Assembly (NCBI GenBank): GCA_965237445.1
Contig: OZ250142.1
Coordinates: 682,001 to 746,000, forward strand
DNA from: G963668185 sp965237445
GTDB taxonomy: Bacteria; Chloroflexota; Dehalococcoidia; Lucifugimonadales; G963668185
DNA length: 64,000 nucleotides
Direction of reading: 5' to 3'
Below, one piece after another: positions 17,375-28,474 of this stretch (position 1 is the first letter of the stretch; every line of letters starts with the position of its first letter). Below the pieces are notes generated by a model. That model saw nothing but the letters and a program-made list of their open reading frames with translations, searched no databases and was not told the origin of the DNA. A program made the position numbers and the translations under genes.

Positions 17375-18838
17375 ATGACCTACGAGACCGTCATAGGGCT
17401 GGAGGTGCACGCGCAGCTCCTCACCCGGAGCAAGATGTTCTGCGGATGCCCTTCCGACTACCAGGACGCAGCGCCCAACGCCACGGTGTGCCCAGTTTGC
17501 ATGGGAATGCCAGGGGTGCTGCCGGTCATCAATCAGCGGGCCATCGAGCTGGTGGTGCGCACCGGCCTGGCGCTGGAATGCGACATCGCGCCGTTCACCA
17601 AGTTCGACAGGAAGAACTACCCGTACCCTGACCTGATGAAGGGCTACCAGATATCGCAATACGACCTGCCGATCGCAAGCGACGGCACTCTGCTCGTGGA
17701 CGTCGATGGCCGCGAAACTGAGGTTAGGATCGAGCGCGTCCACCTCGAGGAGGACGTAGCCAAGCTGTTCCACAGGACCGAACCGGACGGCGAGGCATAC
17801 AGCCTGCTCGACATCAACCGCTCCGGCGTGCCGCTCATGGAGATAGTAAGTGCGCCGGACATGCGGACGCCTGAAGAGGCCCGGAGCTACCTGGTGCAGC
17901 TTAGGTCCATACTGCGGTACATCTCAGCGAGCACGGCGAACATGGAGCAGGGCAGCTTCCGGTGCGACGCGAACATCAGCATCCGGCCGGAAGGAAGCCG
18001 GGAGCTCGGCGTGAAGGTGGAAGTTAAGAACATGAACAGCTTCCGGTCGGTGTTCCAGGCGCTGACCTTTGAGCAGGCGCGCCAGGCTAGGGTCACCGAC
18101 GAGGGCGGGCGGATCGTCCAGGAGACGCGGGGCTGGGCGGAGGAACGCGGGGTGACCGTGTCCATGCGCTCGAAGGAGTACGCCTCAGACTACCGTTATT
18201 TCCCGGAGCCGGACCTGCCTCCGCTAGAACTCGATCCGGCCTGGGTGGAGGGCATACGGGTCGACATGCCCGAGCTGCCCGTAGCCAGACGTGACCGCTT
18301 CGAGCGGGAGTTCGGCCTGCCGGCTTACGACGCCGGGCTGCTTACCGCGTCCAGGGACACGGCCGACTACATAGAAGCGGCGATAAAGCTGGGCAAGGGC
18401 GATCCCACTAAGCTCGCCAAGTCCCTTAGCAACTGGATGCTCGGCGAGATGTCGCGGCTTCTGAATGAAACGGGTCAGGGCATCGATGACCTCAAGTTTA
18501 GCCAGTCAGACCTTGTCGACCTGATCGGCATGGTCGACGACGGCACGCTCAGCACGACGATGGCGCGGACCGTGTTCGAGACGATGTTCGGCACAGGCAG
18601 GCCGCCTCGCGAGATCGCGGAGTCGGAAGGGCTGGCCCAGGTGAGCGACGCCGATTCGCTCAGGGCGATCGTTGAAGATGTGCTCGCGAGCAATCCCGAC
18701 CCGGTGCGAGACTACCTGAACGGCAAGGACCAGGCGGTGCGCTTTCTCATGGGCCAGGTGATGAAGGCAACCCGCGGGAACGCCAATCCACAGGTGGTGA
18801 ACGAGACGATGAGGGAAGAGCTTGAGGCGCTTCGCTAG
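17375..18838 (+). CDS. gatB: Asp/Glu-tRNA(Asn/Gln) amidotransferase subunit B
   Basis: 487 residues from ATG 17375, placed after the pcm stop; upstream in-frame codons are a pcm shadow. GatB activates the misacylated tRNA for transamidation by GatCAB. The diagnostic N-terminus ETVIGLEVHAQLLT, zinc cysteines in FCGCP and later CPVCMGMPG, and DLMKGYQISQYD are all present, with the C-terminal YqeY-like tail domain. gatA and gatC are not in the window. Confidence 0.96.
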   Translation: MTYETVIGLEVHAQLLTRSKMFCGCPSDYQDAAPNATVCPVCMGMPGVLPVINQRAIELVVRTGLALECDIAPFTKFDRKNYPYPDLMKGYQISQYDLPIASDGTLLVDVDGRETEVRIERVHLEEDVAKLFHRTEPDGEAYSLLDINRSGVPLMEIVSAPDMRTPEEARSYLVQLRSILRYISASTANMEQGSFRCDANISIRPEGSRELGVKVEVKNMNSFRSVFQALTFEQARQARVTDEGGRIVQETRGWAEERGVTVSMRSKEYASDYRYFPEPDLPPLELDPAWVEGIRVDMPELPVARRDRFEREFGLPAYDAGLLTASRDTADYIEAAIKLGKGDPTKLAKSLSNWMLGEMSRLLNETGQGIDDLKFSQSDLVDLIGMVDDGTLSTTMARTVFETMFGTGRPPREIAESEGLAQVSDADSLRAIVEDVLASNPDPVRDYLNGKDQAVRFLMGQVMKATRGNANPQVVNETMREELEALR

Positions 18839-18920
18839 CCTGTCCGGCCGTGCAACGCTAGGACAGGGACAGGGTTGCGGTTATCATTGTGCGCGAACTT
18901 AGTGTGAGTAGGACTGACAG

Positions 18921-19136
18921 ATGCAGCAAGTAATGAACGTTGTCCAGATCGCGATTGCGGTTACGCTGGTCGTGGTGATCCTGATGCAGGTGCGCGGCCA
19001 GGGTGGCGGGCTGTTCGGGGCGGCGCAGAGTTCCTACAGGACCAGGCGCGGCGTGGAAAGGCTGCTGTTCCAACTCACCATCGTGCTTGTCGGTGTGTTC
19101 CTCACCGCGTCGATAGTAAGCGCCCGCGTATTCTGA
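18921..19136 (+). CDS. secG: Preprotein translocase subunit SecG
   Basis: 71 residues with two hydrophobic segments (about residues 3-23 and 50-68) separated by the conserved Gly-rich loop RGQGGGLFGAAQS. This is the typical size and layout of SecG, the small helper of the SecYEG channel. It starts at ATG 18921, 82 bp after gatB on the same strand, and is followed by a convergent terminator. Confidence 0.93.
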   Translation: MQQVMNVVQIAIAVTLVVVILMQVRGQGGGLFGAAQSSYRTRRGVERLLFQLTIVLVGVFLTASIVSARVF

Positions 19137-19163
19137 GGGCTGCGCCCATTGGGGCGGCCCTTC

Positions 19164-19166
<3 letters not shown>
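19134..19166. terminator. Bidirectional hairpin between secG and cysS
   Basis: TGAGGGC-TGCGCCC, a loop ATT, then GGGGCGGCCCTTCTCA forms a long GC-rich stem. It begins at the secG stop and ends in the cysS stop codon, so it can serve both convergent genes. Confidence 0.6.
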
Positions 19167-20521
<1,355 letters not shown>

Positions 20522-20525
<4 letters not shown>

Positions 20526-21007
20526 GCGGCCGGCTCGATTGTGGCGATTGCCATTGCGCAGATACCTTCGCCTCGCCCCGTGAAGCCCAGCCCGTCCGTG
20601 GTCGTGGCCTTGACGCTGACTAGCGATTGGCCTAGGCCCATGGCCCTGGAGACGGAGGCTTCGATCAAGTCTCTGACCGGCGCGATCGCCGGTTTTTCGG
20701 CAAGGATTGTAGCATCGACGTACACCGTCTTCCAACCGATTTCTTCGATCTTGCCGACCGTCTGGGCGAGCAGGTCCAGGCTGTTCGCGCCCCTGTACGC
20801 CGGGTCCGATGACGGGAAATGGGAGCCGATGTCGCCGAGGCCGGCGGCGCCAAGCAGAGCGTCGATGATCGCGTGGGACAGGACATCGCCATCGCTGTGC
20901 CCTGCGAGGCCACGGTCGAACTCCATCCGGACGCCCCCGAGGACCAGGGGCCGGCCCTCAGCAAACGGATGAACGTCGACTCCTATGCCGGTCCGCGCTC
21001 CAGTCAC
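20522..21007 (-). CDS. ispF: 2-C-methyl-D-erythritol 2,4-cyclodiphosphate synthase
   Basis: 161 residues from GTG 21007. It converts CDP-ME 2-phosphate to the cyclodiphosphate in the MEP isoprenoid pathway. The metal site GIGVDVHPF (Asp, His) and AGHSDGDVL are present, and the C-terminal family signature is KATTTDGLGFTGRGEGI. It overlaps ispD by 4 bp (GTGA) and cysS by 4 bp (ATGA). Confidence 0.97.
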
Positions 21008-21717
21008 GTTCCCGCCACCTTCGGCTCTCGACGTGCGCTCAGGATGGCTTCTGCAGCTATCACGTCCTCCGGCGTAGTGACCTTGAGGTTCTCATAGGAA
21101 CCGTTGAACAGCTTCACGGTAACGCCAATCTGCTCCACCATCGCGGCGTCGTCCGTCGCATCTCCGGTGATTCGGCGGTGCGCCTCTGCAAGAATCTCCC
21201 GCCCGAAGACCTGCGGGGTCTGGACGGCCCACAGACTGTCCCTGGGCGGCGTCTCGAGCACGTTCATCTGGTCATCGGCGAGCTTGATCGTGTCCTTCAC
21301 AGGGACGGCCGCGACCGCCGCGCCGGTCTCCATCGCGGCGCAGAGACCACGAGCGATCAAATCGGCGTCTAGGAAGGGCCGGGCGCCGTCATGCACGACC
21401 ACCCAGTCTGAGGGGCCCAGCGTATCGAGGCCCCTGCGCACCGAGTCCTGGCGCCTCAGGCCGCCGGTGGTAACAGCCGTCACATTGCCCCAGCCGTTGG
21501 CCGCGACCATATCCCGCGCCGCTTCGAGGTTGCGCTCCGATAGCACCAGGGCCACCTCGCCGACCGCCGCGCACCGGGACAGGGCGTCGAGGCAATGCCA
21601 GAGCAGCGGGCGGCCGCCGATGGGCACGAACTGCTTGTCCACGCCTGCCATGCGCCGGCTGTCACCGGCGGCCGCCACGATGGCGCCGACGGACTCGGGG
21701 GCGGAGTGGGGGTTCAT
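21004..21717 (-). CDS. ispD: 2-C-methyl-D-erythritol 4-phosphate cytidylyltransferase
   Basis: 237 residues. It transfers CMP from CTP to MEP. The nucleotide-binding N-terminus is GAIVAAAGDSRRMAGVDKQF, with VHDGARPF and the C-terminal TDDAAMVE and VTTPEDVIAAE motifs. It is first in the ispD-ispF-cysS operon and starts at ATG 21717, 7 bp after the stop of the YcaQ-like gene on the same strand. Together with dxr and ispG at 40-44 kb it shows a working MEP pathway. Confidence 0.95.
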   Translation of the reverse strand: MNPHSAPESVGAIVAAAGDSRRMAGVDKQFVPIGGRPLLWHCLDALSRCAAVGEVALVLSERNLEAARDMVAANGWGNVTAVTTGGLRRQDSVRRGLDTLGPSDWVVVHDGARPFLDADLIARGLCAAMETGAAVAAVPVKDTIKLADDQMNVLETPPRDSLWAVQTPQVFGREILAEAHRRITGDATDDAAMVEQIGVTVKLFNGSYENLKVTTPEDVIAAEAILSARREPKVAGT

Positions 21718-21724
21718 GGCGGGG

Positions 21725-23032
21725 TTATGGTAGCAGGGCGGGCCTTCGGCTAATGCCTGACGGCCTTACGAGGCCTCTCACCCGGCCCGACCGCAGGGCC
21801 GAGCGCCACGCAGCCGGCTTGCGGCGGCCGTACCTGATTCGTGAGGCGCCCAGGAAGCGCGCGAGGTCTTCTATCGTCCGGGCCGTTGCTTCGCCGATCT
21901 CGGCGTCCGACTTCGCGTGTTCCTCGGCGTGGACGGCGTTCACGATTAGCGTACCGGTCTTGCGGTCCATCTTGGGATCGAGGCGGCCGACAAGCCTGTC
22001 GCCGTGAAGAATCGGCATGACGTAGTAGCCGTACTTGCGGCGGCTCTTGGGGACGTAGATCTCGATCGTGTAATCGAACCCCCACATTGCCAGGGTCCTG
22101 GCACGGTCGCAGATCAGATTGTCGAACGGCGACAGCAGCACCGTGCGGGGAGACCAGTCGTGGTCGAGGTCTTCTAAAAGGGGAACATCGTCCCTGTGGA
22201 TGTACCAGTCGCCGCCCCATGCCCCTGCTTTGTCCACGACGTTCACTCGCACGACCAGGCCTTCGTCGACAAGGTCCCGAAGGGCATCGGCGATCCCGTC
22301 GTAGTGGCCCCTCACGAAGTGGACTCGAATGTGGGACTGCGTGCCCACGCCGAGCGCCTTCAGCGAAATCTGCGCCGCGCGACGGACGGCCTCGGCTCTC
22401 GTCAGCCGCGCCCGGTCGGTCCACTCAGGCATCCAATGCTCGGTTAGCGTCCAGTAGCGGCGGAGCCCCTCGCGATAGGCGACGGTTGCGTCGCCGCTCG
22501 TCCACAAGTGTCCCAGCATCCAGCCAACGTCATTTCCTGTGCCCCAGCCGGTCACCGGCCCCCTGGGGCCCGCCGCCGGGGTTAGCTGTGAAACCTGGTC
22601 CGAGGTCATTGGTGGGTTGTCGAGGAGCGCCGCCAGTACCTGGTACCGTAGTTTGGCGTGGTCTTCGAGCCACTCACGGACCCGAAGGGCCCACTTGCTC
22701 TTGCCGGTGTGCGCCGCTCCCATCTGCGAGCGGTGAATCGGGAAGTTCTCCGTCATCACTATCGAGGCTGCGTGCGCCCAGTACTCGAACAGGCGCTTGT
22801 CTTTCCACAGGGCCGTGTGAAGATCTTCGGGGTTGTAGGCGCCAAGTCTGCTCCAGAGCACAAGGTACTGTGTGCGCTCGACGGCGCGGATCGGGTCTAT
22901 CTGGAGGCAACCCAGGTCCCGGACCAGATCGACGATTCCTTCGGGCGTGGCTTCAGGGCGCGGCCCCGCTAGCCTCTGCTTGGTGACGGCCAGCCGGCGG
23001 GCCTGGGTGGGTGTTATCTCAATGGTGTTCAT
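21725..23032 (-). CDS. Winged-helix DNA glycosylase, AlkX/YcaQ family (DUF1006)
   Basis: 435 residues. The family (HTH_42, YcaQ/AlkX/AlkZ) unhooks DNA interstrand crosslinks and bulky adducts. The N-terminal helix region ITPTQARRLAVTKQRL and the catalytic QxD-type motif LQIDPIRAV (QID at residues 44-46) are present, followed by tandem winged-helix domains and a basic C-terminus. It lies 7 bp upstream of ispD on the same strand, so it may lead that operon. Divergent from the DAO-family gene at 23143. Confidence 0.87.
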   Translation of the reverse strand: MNTIEITPTQARRLAVTKQRLAGPRPEATPEGIVDLVRDLGCLQIDPIRAVERTQYLVLWSRLGAYNPEDLHTALWKDKRLFEYWAHAASIVMTENFPIHRSQMGAAHTGKSKWALRVREWLEDHAKLRYQVLAALLDNPPMTSDQVSQLTPAAGPRGPVTGWGTGNDVGWMLGHLWTSGDATVAYREGLRRYWTLTEHWMPEWTDRARLTRAEAVRRAAQISLKALGVGTQSHIRVHFVRGHYDGIADALRDLVDEGLVVRVNVVDKAGAWGGDWYIHRDDVPLLEDLDHDWSPRTVLLSPFDNLICDRARTLAMWGFDYTIEIYVPKSRRKYGYYVMPILHGDRLVGRLDPKMDRKTGTLIVNAVHAEEHAKSDAEIGEATARTIEDLARFLGASRIRYGRRKPAAWRSALRSGRVRGLVRPSGISRRPALLP

Positions 23033-23142
23033 GTGGGACGGCAGAATGGTACTGGCGAATTCACACTCGCTTCAACTGCCGCCCTTAGCCATTTCCGCTC
23101 GACTACTGTATTCTGGCCGCACTTACTCAAGGGCTGAAGGCT

Positions 23143-24282
23143 ATGCCGAAATCCAGCGACGTTGTGATCATCGGCGGAGGCGCAGCGGGATGCGCAACGG
23201 CGTACTTCCTCGCTCAAGAGGGCATCAACGCCACGATAGTGGAGGCCGACGCGGTCGCTTCGCAGGCGTCCGGGTACGCGGCCGGCCAGCTCAGCCCGCT
23301 CTGGGGGCCGGAACTACTTGGACCGTTGCTTGCGGACGGCTTCCAGTTGCACCTCGATCACATGGAGAAGCTGACTGAGCTGTCCGGCGTGGACTTCCAC
23401 CCGAAGTTCATCCATCAACTGAGGATGGCGTTCGACGAGCAGGACGTTCCCGCCCTGAGGACCCTTTTCGACGAACGCTCGAAAGCGCTGGAAGAACTCC
23501 AGGCCACGCACTCGTACGCCAACAGCATGTCTTTCTCGTGGCTGACATCTCAAGAAACACTCGAAATGGAGCCGCGCCTGGCGAAAGACGTGGTGGCCGC
23601 AGTGGACGCTTACGGAATCCTGGCAGTTGACCCCTACGAGCACACTCTGAGCGTGTTCATGGCCGCGGAGAGCCTGGGCGCATCGCTGCGGCAGGCCAGG
23701 GCCGTTGGCGTCAGGCACGACGGCGCACGGGTGGCGGCCGTGCTGCTGGAGAGCGGCGAGATACCCTGCGATGCCGTGGTCCTGGCTGCCGGGCCGTGGA
23801 GCGGGGAAGCCGGCGGGTGGTTCGGCCTCGACCTGCCCGTGGAGCCACTAAGAGGGGAGCTGCTTCACGTGGGCCTTCCCGGGCAACCGCTGGAGCATGA
23901 CATGGGCTGGCGCAGAGCATCGTTCTTTCCACGGTCCGACGGCCTCGTGCGGATCGGAAGCACCATGGAGCGCCGGGGCTTCGACCGGACGCCGGATGAG
24001 CGCGTGGCGGAACGGCTGCTGGGAGGCGCCGTGCGAATGATGCCCTGTATGGAGGAGGCACAGCTCGTGCGGCAGACGGTCTGCTTCCGGCCGCGGACGC
24101 CTGACCAGTTGCCGTTGGTCGGAATGGCGCCCGGCTGGGACAACGCCTACCTCGCGACCGGCGGGAGCAGCAAGGGCATCCTTCTGGGTCTGGCGATGGG
24201 CAAAGCCATCACCGACCTCATGACCTCCGGAGAAACCGATCTGCCCATCGAGGCGTCCGCGCCAACCCGATTCGAACTCTAG
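23143..24282 (+). CDS. FAD-dependent amino acid oxidase (DAO/glycine oxidase-like)
   Basis: 379 residues. The N-terminal FAD motif is VVIIGGGAAGCATAYFLA, with VEADAVASQASGYAAG. The C-terminal DAO pattern is TPDQLPLVGMAPGWDNAYLATGGSSKGILL. The family oxidatively deaminates amino acids or N-methyl amines such as glycine, sarcosine and D-amino acids. A single gene, convergent with purA. The substrate cannot be read from the sequence. Confidence 0.86.
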   Translation: MPKSSDVVIIGGGAAGCATAYFLAQEGINATIVEADAVASQASGYAAGQLSPLWGPELLGPLLADGFQLHLDHMEKLTELSGVDFHPKFIHQLRMAFDEQDVPALRTLFDERSKALEELQATHSYANSMSFSWLTSQETLEMEPRLAKDVVAAVDAYGILAVDPYEHTLSVFMAAESLGASLRQARAVGVRHDGARVAAVLLESGEIPCDAVVLAAGPWSGEAGGWFGLDLPVEPLRGELLHVGLPGQPLEHDMGWRRASFFPRSDGLVRIGSTMERRGFDRTPDERVAERLLGGAVRMMPCMEEAQLVRQTVCFRPRTPDQLPLVGMAPGWDNAYLATGGSSKGILLGLAMGKAITDLMTSGETDLPIEASAPTRFEL

Positions 24283-24322
24283 CGCCCCTGGGCAGCCGGG
24301 CTTCGCCAAGCGCCGGTGTTCG

Positions 24323-25609
24323 CTACACAACCGGGCGGACGGTCACAGTCTCGTGCCGGTAGGGGCCGGTTGAGATAACGTCGATCCGCCTGCCGACCTG
24401 CTCCTCAATAAGGTTGATGTAGGCCCGCGCACGGTTCGGCAGGTCCTCCAGCCTCGTAGCGCCCGCCGTTGGCTTGTCCCAGCCAGGCATCGTCTCGTAG
24501 ATCGGATTGCACCTCTCGAGCATGGCGGAGCTGCCCGGAAAGTCGCGAACTATGCGCCCGTCGAGCTCGTATGCGGTGCAGATCTGGATCTCGTCGAAGC
24601 CGTCCAGCACGTCGAGCCGGGTCAGGATCAGCGACGTGTACCCGTTCATGCGAGTGCTGTATCGGGCCACGACGCAGTCGAACCAGCCGACGCGGCGCGG
24701 GCGGCCCGTCGTTGTACCGAACTCCTGCGCAAGGTCGCGCACTCGGTCGCCCGTTGCCCCGTGCAGCTCGGTGACGAACGGGCCGGCGCCAACGCGTGTG
24801 CTGTACGCCTTGAACACGCCGAGAACGGCATCGATCTGGCCCGGGAGCAGGCCAAGGCCGGTGCATGCTCCGCCTATCGTGGGGTGGGACGACGTCACGA
24901 ACGGGTACGTGCCGTGGTCCAGGTCCAGCATCGCGCCCTGCGCGCCTTCTAGCAGGACGCGCTTGCCCGCGGTGACCGCGTCGAACACCATGTGCTCTAC
25001 CGGGCCGATGTACGGGGCTAGTCTGAGCGCCCAAGTCTTGCACTTCTCGTACACCTCCTCCACCGGCACCTCATCGCCGCCGTAGAGCTTGGTGATCAGC
25101 GCGTTGGCGTGCCCGATCGCGCCGCTGAGGCGAGGGTACAACGACTCCAAGTCTGTGAGATCAGCCGCCCTGATTCCGATGCGGGCGGCCTTGTCCGTGT
25201 AAGCGGGCCCTATGCCCTTGCCCGTGGTGCCGATCGCGTCTTCGCCCCTAGCCTTTTCGGACATCTCGTCCAGCACGACGTGGTAGGGCATCACGAGGTG
25301 CGCCCTTTCGCTGACCACCAGGCGGCCTGTCAGGTCCAGACCCCGCGCCTCCATTGAGGTGATCTCTTCCAGCAGCCCGTCCGGGTCCACCACAACGCCG
25401 TTGCCGATGACGCAAGTGGTCTGGGGCCAGAAAATTCCGGAAGGAATCAGGTGAAGCGCAAACTTGCCCTGCGGGTTCATCACTGTGTGGCCGGCGTTGT
25501 TACCGCCGGAAAAACGAGCGACGATGTCCGCCTCCTCGGACAGGAAGTCGACTATCTTGCCCTTGCCTTCGTCGCCCCACTGGGCGCCCAGCACTGCATA
25601 AACTGGCAT
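24323..25609 (-). CDS. purA: Adenylosuccinate synthetase
   Basis: 428 residues, complete. It makes adenylosuccinate from IMP, aspartate and GTP in AMP synthesis. The N-terminal GAQWGDEGKGKIVDFL P-loop, GNNAGHTV, and EGAQGAMLDLDHGTYPFVTSS motifs are diagnostic. It is last of three genes on the minus strand, 61 bp downstream of the class III aminotransferase pair. Confidence 0.97.
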   Translation of the reverse strand: MPVYAVLGAQWGDEGKGKIVDFLSEEADIVARFSGGNNAGHTVMNPQGKFALHLIPSGIFWPQTTCVIGNGVVVDPDGLLEEITSMEARGLDLTGRLVVSERAHLVMPYHVVLDEMSEKARGEDAIGTTGKGIGPAYTDKAARIGIRAADLTDLESLYPRLSGAIGHANALITKLYGGDEVPVEEVYEKCKTWALRLAPYIGPVEHMVFDAVTAGKRVLLEGAQGAMLDLDHGTYPFVTSSHPTIGGACTGLGLLPGQIDAVLGVFKAYSTRVGAGPFVTELHGATGDRVRDLAQEFGTTTGRPRRVGWFDCVVARYSTRMNGYTSLILTRLDVLDGFDEIQICTAYELDGRIVRDFPGSSAMLERCNPIYETMPGWDKPTAGATRLEDLPNRARAYINLIEEQVGRRIDVISTGPYRHETVTVRPVV

Positions 25610-25670
25610 ACGTGCGCTCCTGACTAGTCTCCGTTAGTAGCTGCGTCTGACTCGCGGCCGAAGGACCGGC

Positions 25671-27035
25671 CTAAGGTGAAATCCCCAGATCCCTCTCGAC
25701 AGCGCCCAGCGCGTTGTCCAACCCGGCGATTATCGTGTCTACGTCCGACCGTTCGATGCACAGGGGCGGTGCTATCGACAGCACGCTCCCGCGCGGACTC
25801 AAGATGAGCCCCTCGGCCTTCAAGTAGCCGGTAAGCCTCTCGTCCATCCTGTCTTCGGGTGGGAAGGCTTCCTTTGAGGCCCGGTCCCGCACGAGTTCCA
25901 CGCCCAGCATCAGGCCCTTGCCTCGGACCTCGCCGATCGACGGATGCACTTCTTGAAGCTCCTGCAGACGGTCCAGGAAGTAAGACCCGACCTCGGCCGA
26001 GTTCTCCACCAGGTTATCTTGCTCTATTATCTCGATGTTTTTGAGGGCCGCCGCGGAAGTAACCGGATGTCCGCCGGCCGTGAGCGCCGCTCGGAAGAAG
26101 TTCTCGCCACCGGCGAAGGCGTCCGCGACCTCTGACGTGGCGATTGCGGCGCCAACCGGAGCGTACGAGCTAACGATGCCCTTGGCCACCGTCATGATGT
26201 CCGGCTCAACGTTCCAGTGCTCTACGCCGAACCACCGGCCGGTGCGCCCGAACCCCGTCACCACCTCGTCCGCGATCAACAGGACTCCGTGCCTGTCGCA
26301 GATGTCGCGCAGCATCGGCCAGTACTCGTCCCCCGGCACCATTGCCGCTCCCGCGATCGGCTCCGCGATCACCGCCGCCACCGACCTGGGGTCGTTCGTC
26401 TCTATCAGCCGCTCCACGGCCTCCGCGCAGCGCTGTGCGCACTCCGACGGGGTCTCGCCACCGAGTTCGCACCTGTACGGGTGCGGCTGGGGAGCGTACA
26501 GGGTCCCGACGGGGGCGGGCTCGTAGTCGAAGCGGCCGGTATCTCCGCCCAGCCACAGCACACCTCCGGTTGCCCCATGGTACGAGCGCTTCCGGCTGAT
26601 CACCTTGAAGCGGCCCGGTTCTCCACGGCGGTTGTGATAGGCCCGGGCGATCCTGAGTGCGATCTCGTTGGCCTCGGAGCCGCCGGATACGGGCCATACG
26701 CGGTCCAGGTCACCCGGAGTCAGCTCCGAGAGCTTCTCCGCGAGACGTATGGCAGGCTCGGTTGCCGTCCCCTGCGCAAAGAAGGTGGTCAACTTCATCT
26801 GCTCGAGCATCGCGTCGGCGATCTCCGTTCGCCCGTAGCCGACGTTGACCGACGCCAGCCCCCCGTTCACATCGATCCAGGTCTTGCCTTCCGAGTCCAC
26901 GACTCTTATGCCGGACCCTTCGACAAAGATCGGCGGGCCGCCCTCTTCGGCCAGCTTGATCCAGTCCATGTTCGCCATCCAGAGATGGTCCAGCGCGGAC
27001 TGGCGCAGCGTGTCGGTTGTAGTTGTGTCTGCCAT
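25671..27035 (-). CDS. Class III aminotransferase (omega-type), copy 2
   Basis: 454 residues from ATG 27035, which has GAGGAG 7 bases upstream; the frame is open another 51 codons without similarity. It shows the PLP-pocket GSEANEIALRIARAYH, the D-x-x in ADEVVTGFGRTG and the Schiff-base lysine in TVAKGIVSSYAPVGA. It is a close paralogue of the gene at 27092-28474, by eye more than half identical and with the same motif order, so a tandem duplication is likely. The substrates (beta-alanine, GABA, other omega amines) are not determined. Confidence 0.9.
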   Translation of the reverse strand: MADTTTTDTLRQSALDHLWMANMDWIKLAEEGGPPIFVEGSGIRVVDSEGKTWIDVNGGLASVNVGYGRTEIADAMLEQMKLTTFFAQGTATEPAIRLAEKLSELTPGDLDRVWPVSGGSEANEIALRIARAYHNRRGEPGRFKVISRKRSYHGATGGVLWLGGDTGRFDYEPAPVGTLYAPQPHPYRCELGGETPSECAQRCAEAVERLIETNDPRSVAAVIAEPIAGAAMVPGDEYWPMLRDICDRHGVLLIADEVVTGFGRTGRWFGVEHWNVEPDIMTVAKGIVSSYAPVGAAIATSEVADAFAGGENFFRAALTAGGHPVTSAAALKNIEIIEQDNLVENSAEVGSYFLDRLQELQEVHPSIGEVRGKGLMLGVELVRDRASKEAFPPEDRMDERLTGYLKAEGLILSPRGSVLSIAPPLCIERSDVDTIIAGLDNALGAVERDLGISP

Positions 27036-27091
27036 TGCCTGCTCCTCGTCGTGAGCGGCTGGATCCGTGCGCCGGAGCCTTAGGGGCTCCC

Positions 27092-28474
27092 CTAGACCAT
27101 GCGTGAGATCCCCAGCTCCCCTTCCGTCTCCCACAGGGCAAGATCGATTGCATGCATCATCTCGTCCGCCTCGTCCTTCGTCATGCACAGGGGAGGGCCC
27201 ACAGTGATCACGTCCTTGCGCGGCCTGAGAATCAGCCCGTGCTTCTTGAACTTTTCGGCCAGCCGGTCCCCGAGACGGGCTTCCGGCGGGAACAGTTGCT
27301 TCGTATCACGGTCTGCCACGAACTCGACGGCGTTCAGCATCCCGATGCCCCTCACGTCGCCGACGATCGGGTGGTCCATCATGAGGCCTTCGAGCTGCTC
27401 CTTGATGTACGCGCCCACCTCGGCCGCGTTCTCCACCATGTTCTCGTTCTCAATGATCTCGATGTTCTTGAGGGCCGCCGCTGAGGACACGGGATGGCCG
27501 CTGAACGTGAGGATGTGCTTGAGATGGTCGTCTCCGCTGGCAAGGTAGTCGGCTACTTCGCGCCTTACGATCGCGGCGGCCATGGGCATGTAGGCGCTCG
27601 ATATGCCCTTTGCCACCGTCATGATGTCCGGCTCCACGTCCCAGTTCTGCACGCCGAACCACTTGCCCGTGCGGCCGAACCCGGTGATGACCTCGTCGGC
27701 GATCAGCAGGATGTCGTGCCTGTCGCAGATGTCGCGCAGCATCGGCCAGTACTCGTCGCCGGGCACGGCTGCGCCGGATAGCTGCGACACCGGCTCTGCG
27801 ATCACCGCCGCTATCGTGTTGGCTCCGTAGAACGCGATCAACTGCTCGACAGCCTCCGCGCAGCGAATGGCGCACTCCGACGGCGTCGTTCCGCCGCGCT
27901 CGCACCTGTAGGGATTGGGCTGCGGCGCGTGGACCATGCCCGGATGCTCCGGGCCGAACTCGTCCCGCTCGGTCGGCTGGTAGCCGCCCAGCCACATCAC
28001 GCCGCCGGTCATCCCGTGGTAGGAGCCACGGCGGCTGATGATTCTGAAGCGGCCCGGCTCTCCCCGCCTGCGCCAGTACGCCCGGGCGATCTTCAGCGCC
28101 GTTTCGTTAGCCTCGGAGCCGCCGGACGTTGGGAACACGCGGTCCAGGCTGCCGGGGGCCAGTTCCGCGACCTTCGCGGCCAGGCGTATGGTCGGCTCAG
28201 ACGTTGAGGCGTTCGGGAAGTACGGCAGCCGCTTCGCCTGCTCATACGCCGCTTCCGCTATCTCGGTCCGGCCATAGCCGACGTTTACGCAGTTGTAGCC
28301 TCCGTTTACGTCAATCCAGCTATTGCCCTCGTCGTCCATGACCCTCACGCCGCTGGCGTTCGTCATGATCGTCGGATCGCCCTCCTCGGCCATCCGCACC
28401 CAGTCTCGATTGTGCATCCAAAGGTGCCTGAGCGCCGTTTGCCTCAGGTTTTCGACTGCTGTGCTTGCCGCCAT
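27092..28474 (-). CDS. Class III aminotransferase (omega-type), copy 1
   Basis: 460 residues from ATG 28474. It has GSEANETALKIARAYW, ADEVITGFGRTGKWFG and the catalytic lysine in TVAKGISSAYMPM. It starts with the same architecture as its downstream partner (LRHLWMHNRDW against LDHLWMANMDW) and ends 57 bp before it. The pair may act on different substrates or form a hetero-oligomer; the sequence does not decide. Confidence 0.9.
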   Translation of the reverse strand: MAASTAVENLRQTALRHLWMHNRDWVRMAEEGDPTIMTNASGVRVMDDEGNSWIDVNGGYNCVNVGYGRTEIAEAAYEQAKRLPYFPNASTSEPTIRLAAKVAELAPGSLDRVFPTSGGSEANETALKIARAYWRRRGEPGRFRIISRRGSYHGMTGGVMWLGGYQPTERDEFGPEHPGMVHAPQPNPYRCERGGTTPSECAIRCAEAVEQLIAFYGANTIAAVIAEPVSQLSGAAVPGDEYWPMLRDICDRHDILLIADEVITGFGRTGKWFGVQNWDVEPDIMTVAKGISSAYMPMAAAIVRREVADYLASGDDHLKHILTFSGHPVSSAAALKNIEIIENENMVENAAEVGAYIKEQLEGLMMDHPIVGDVRGIGMLNAVEFVADRDTKQLFPPEARLGDRLAEKFKKHGLILRPRKDVITVGPPLCMTKDEADEMMHAIDLALWETEGELGISRMV

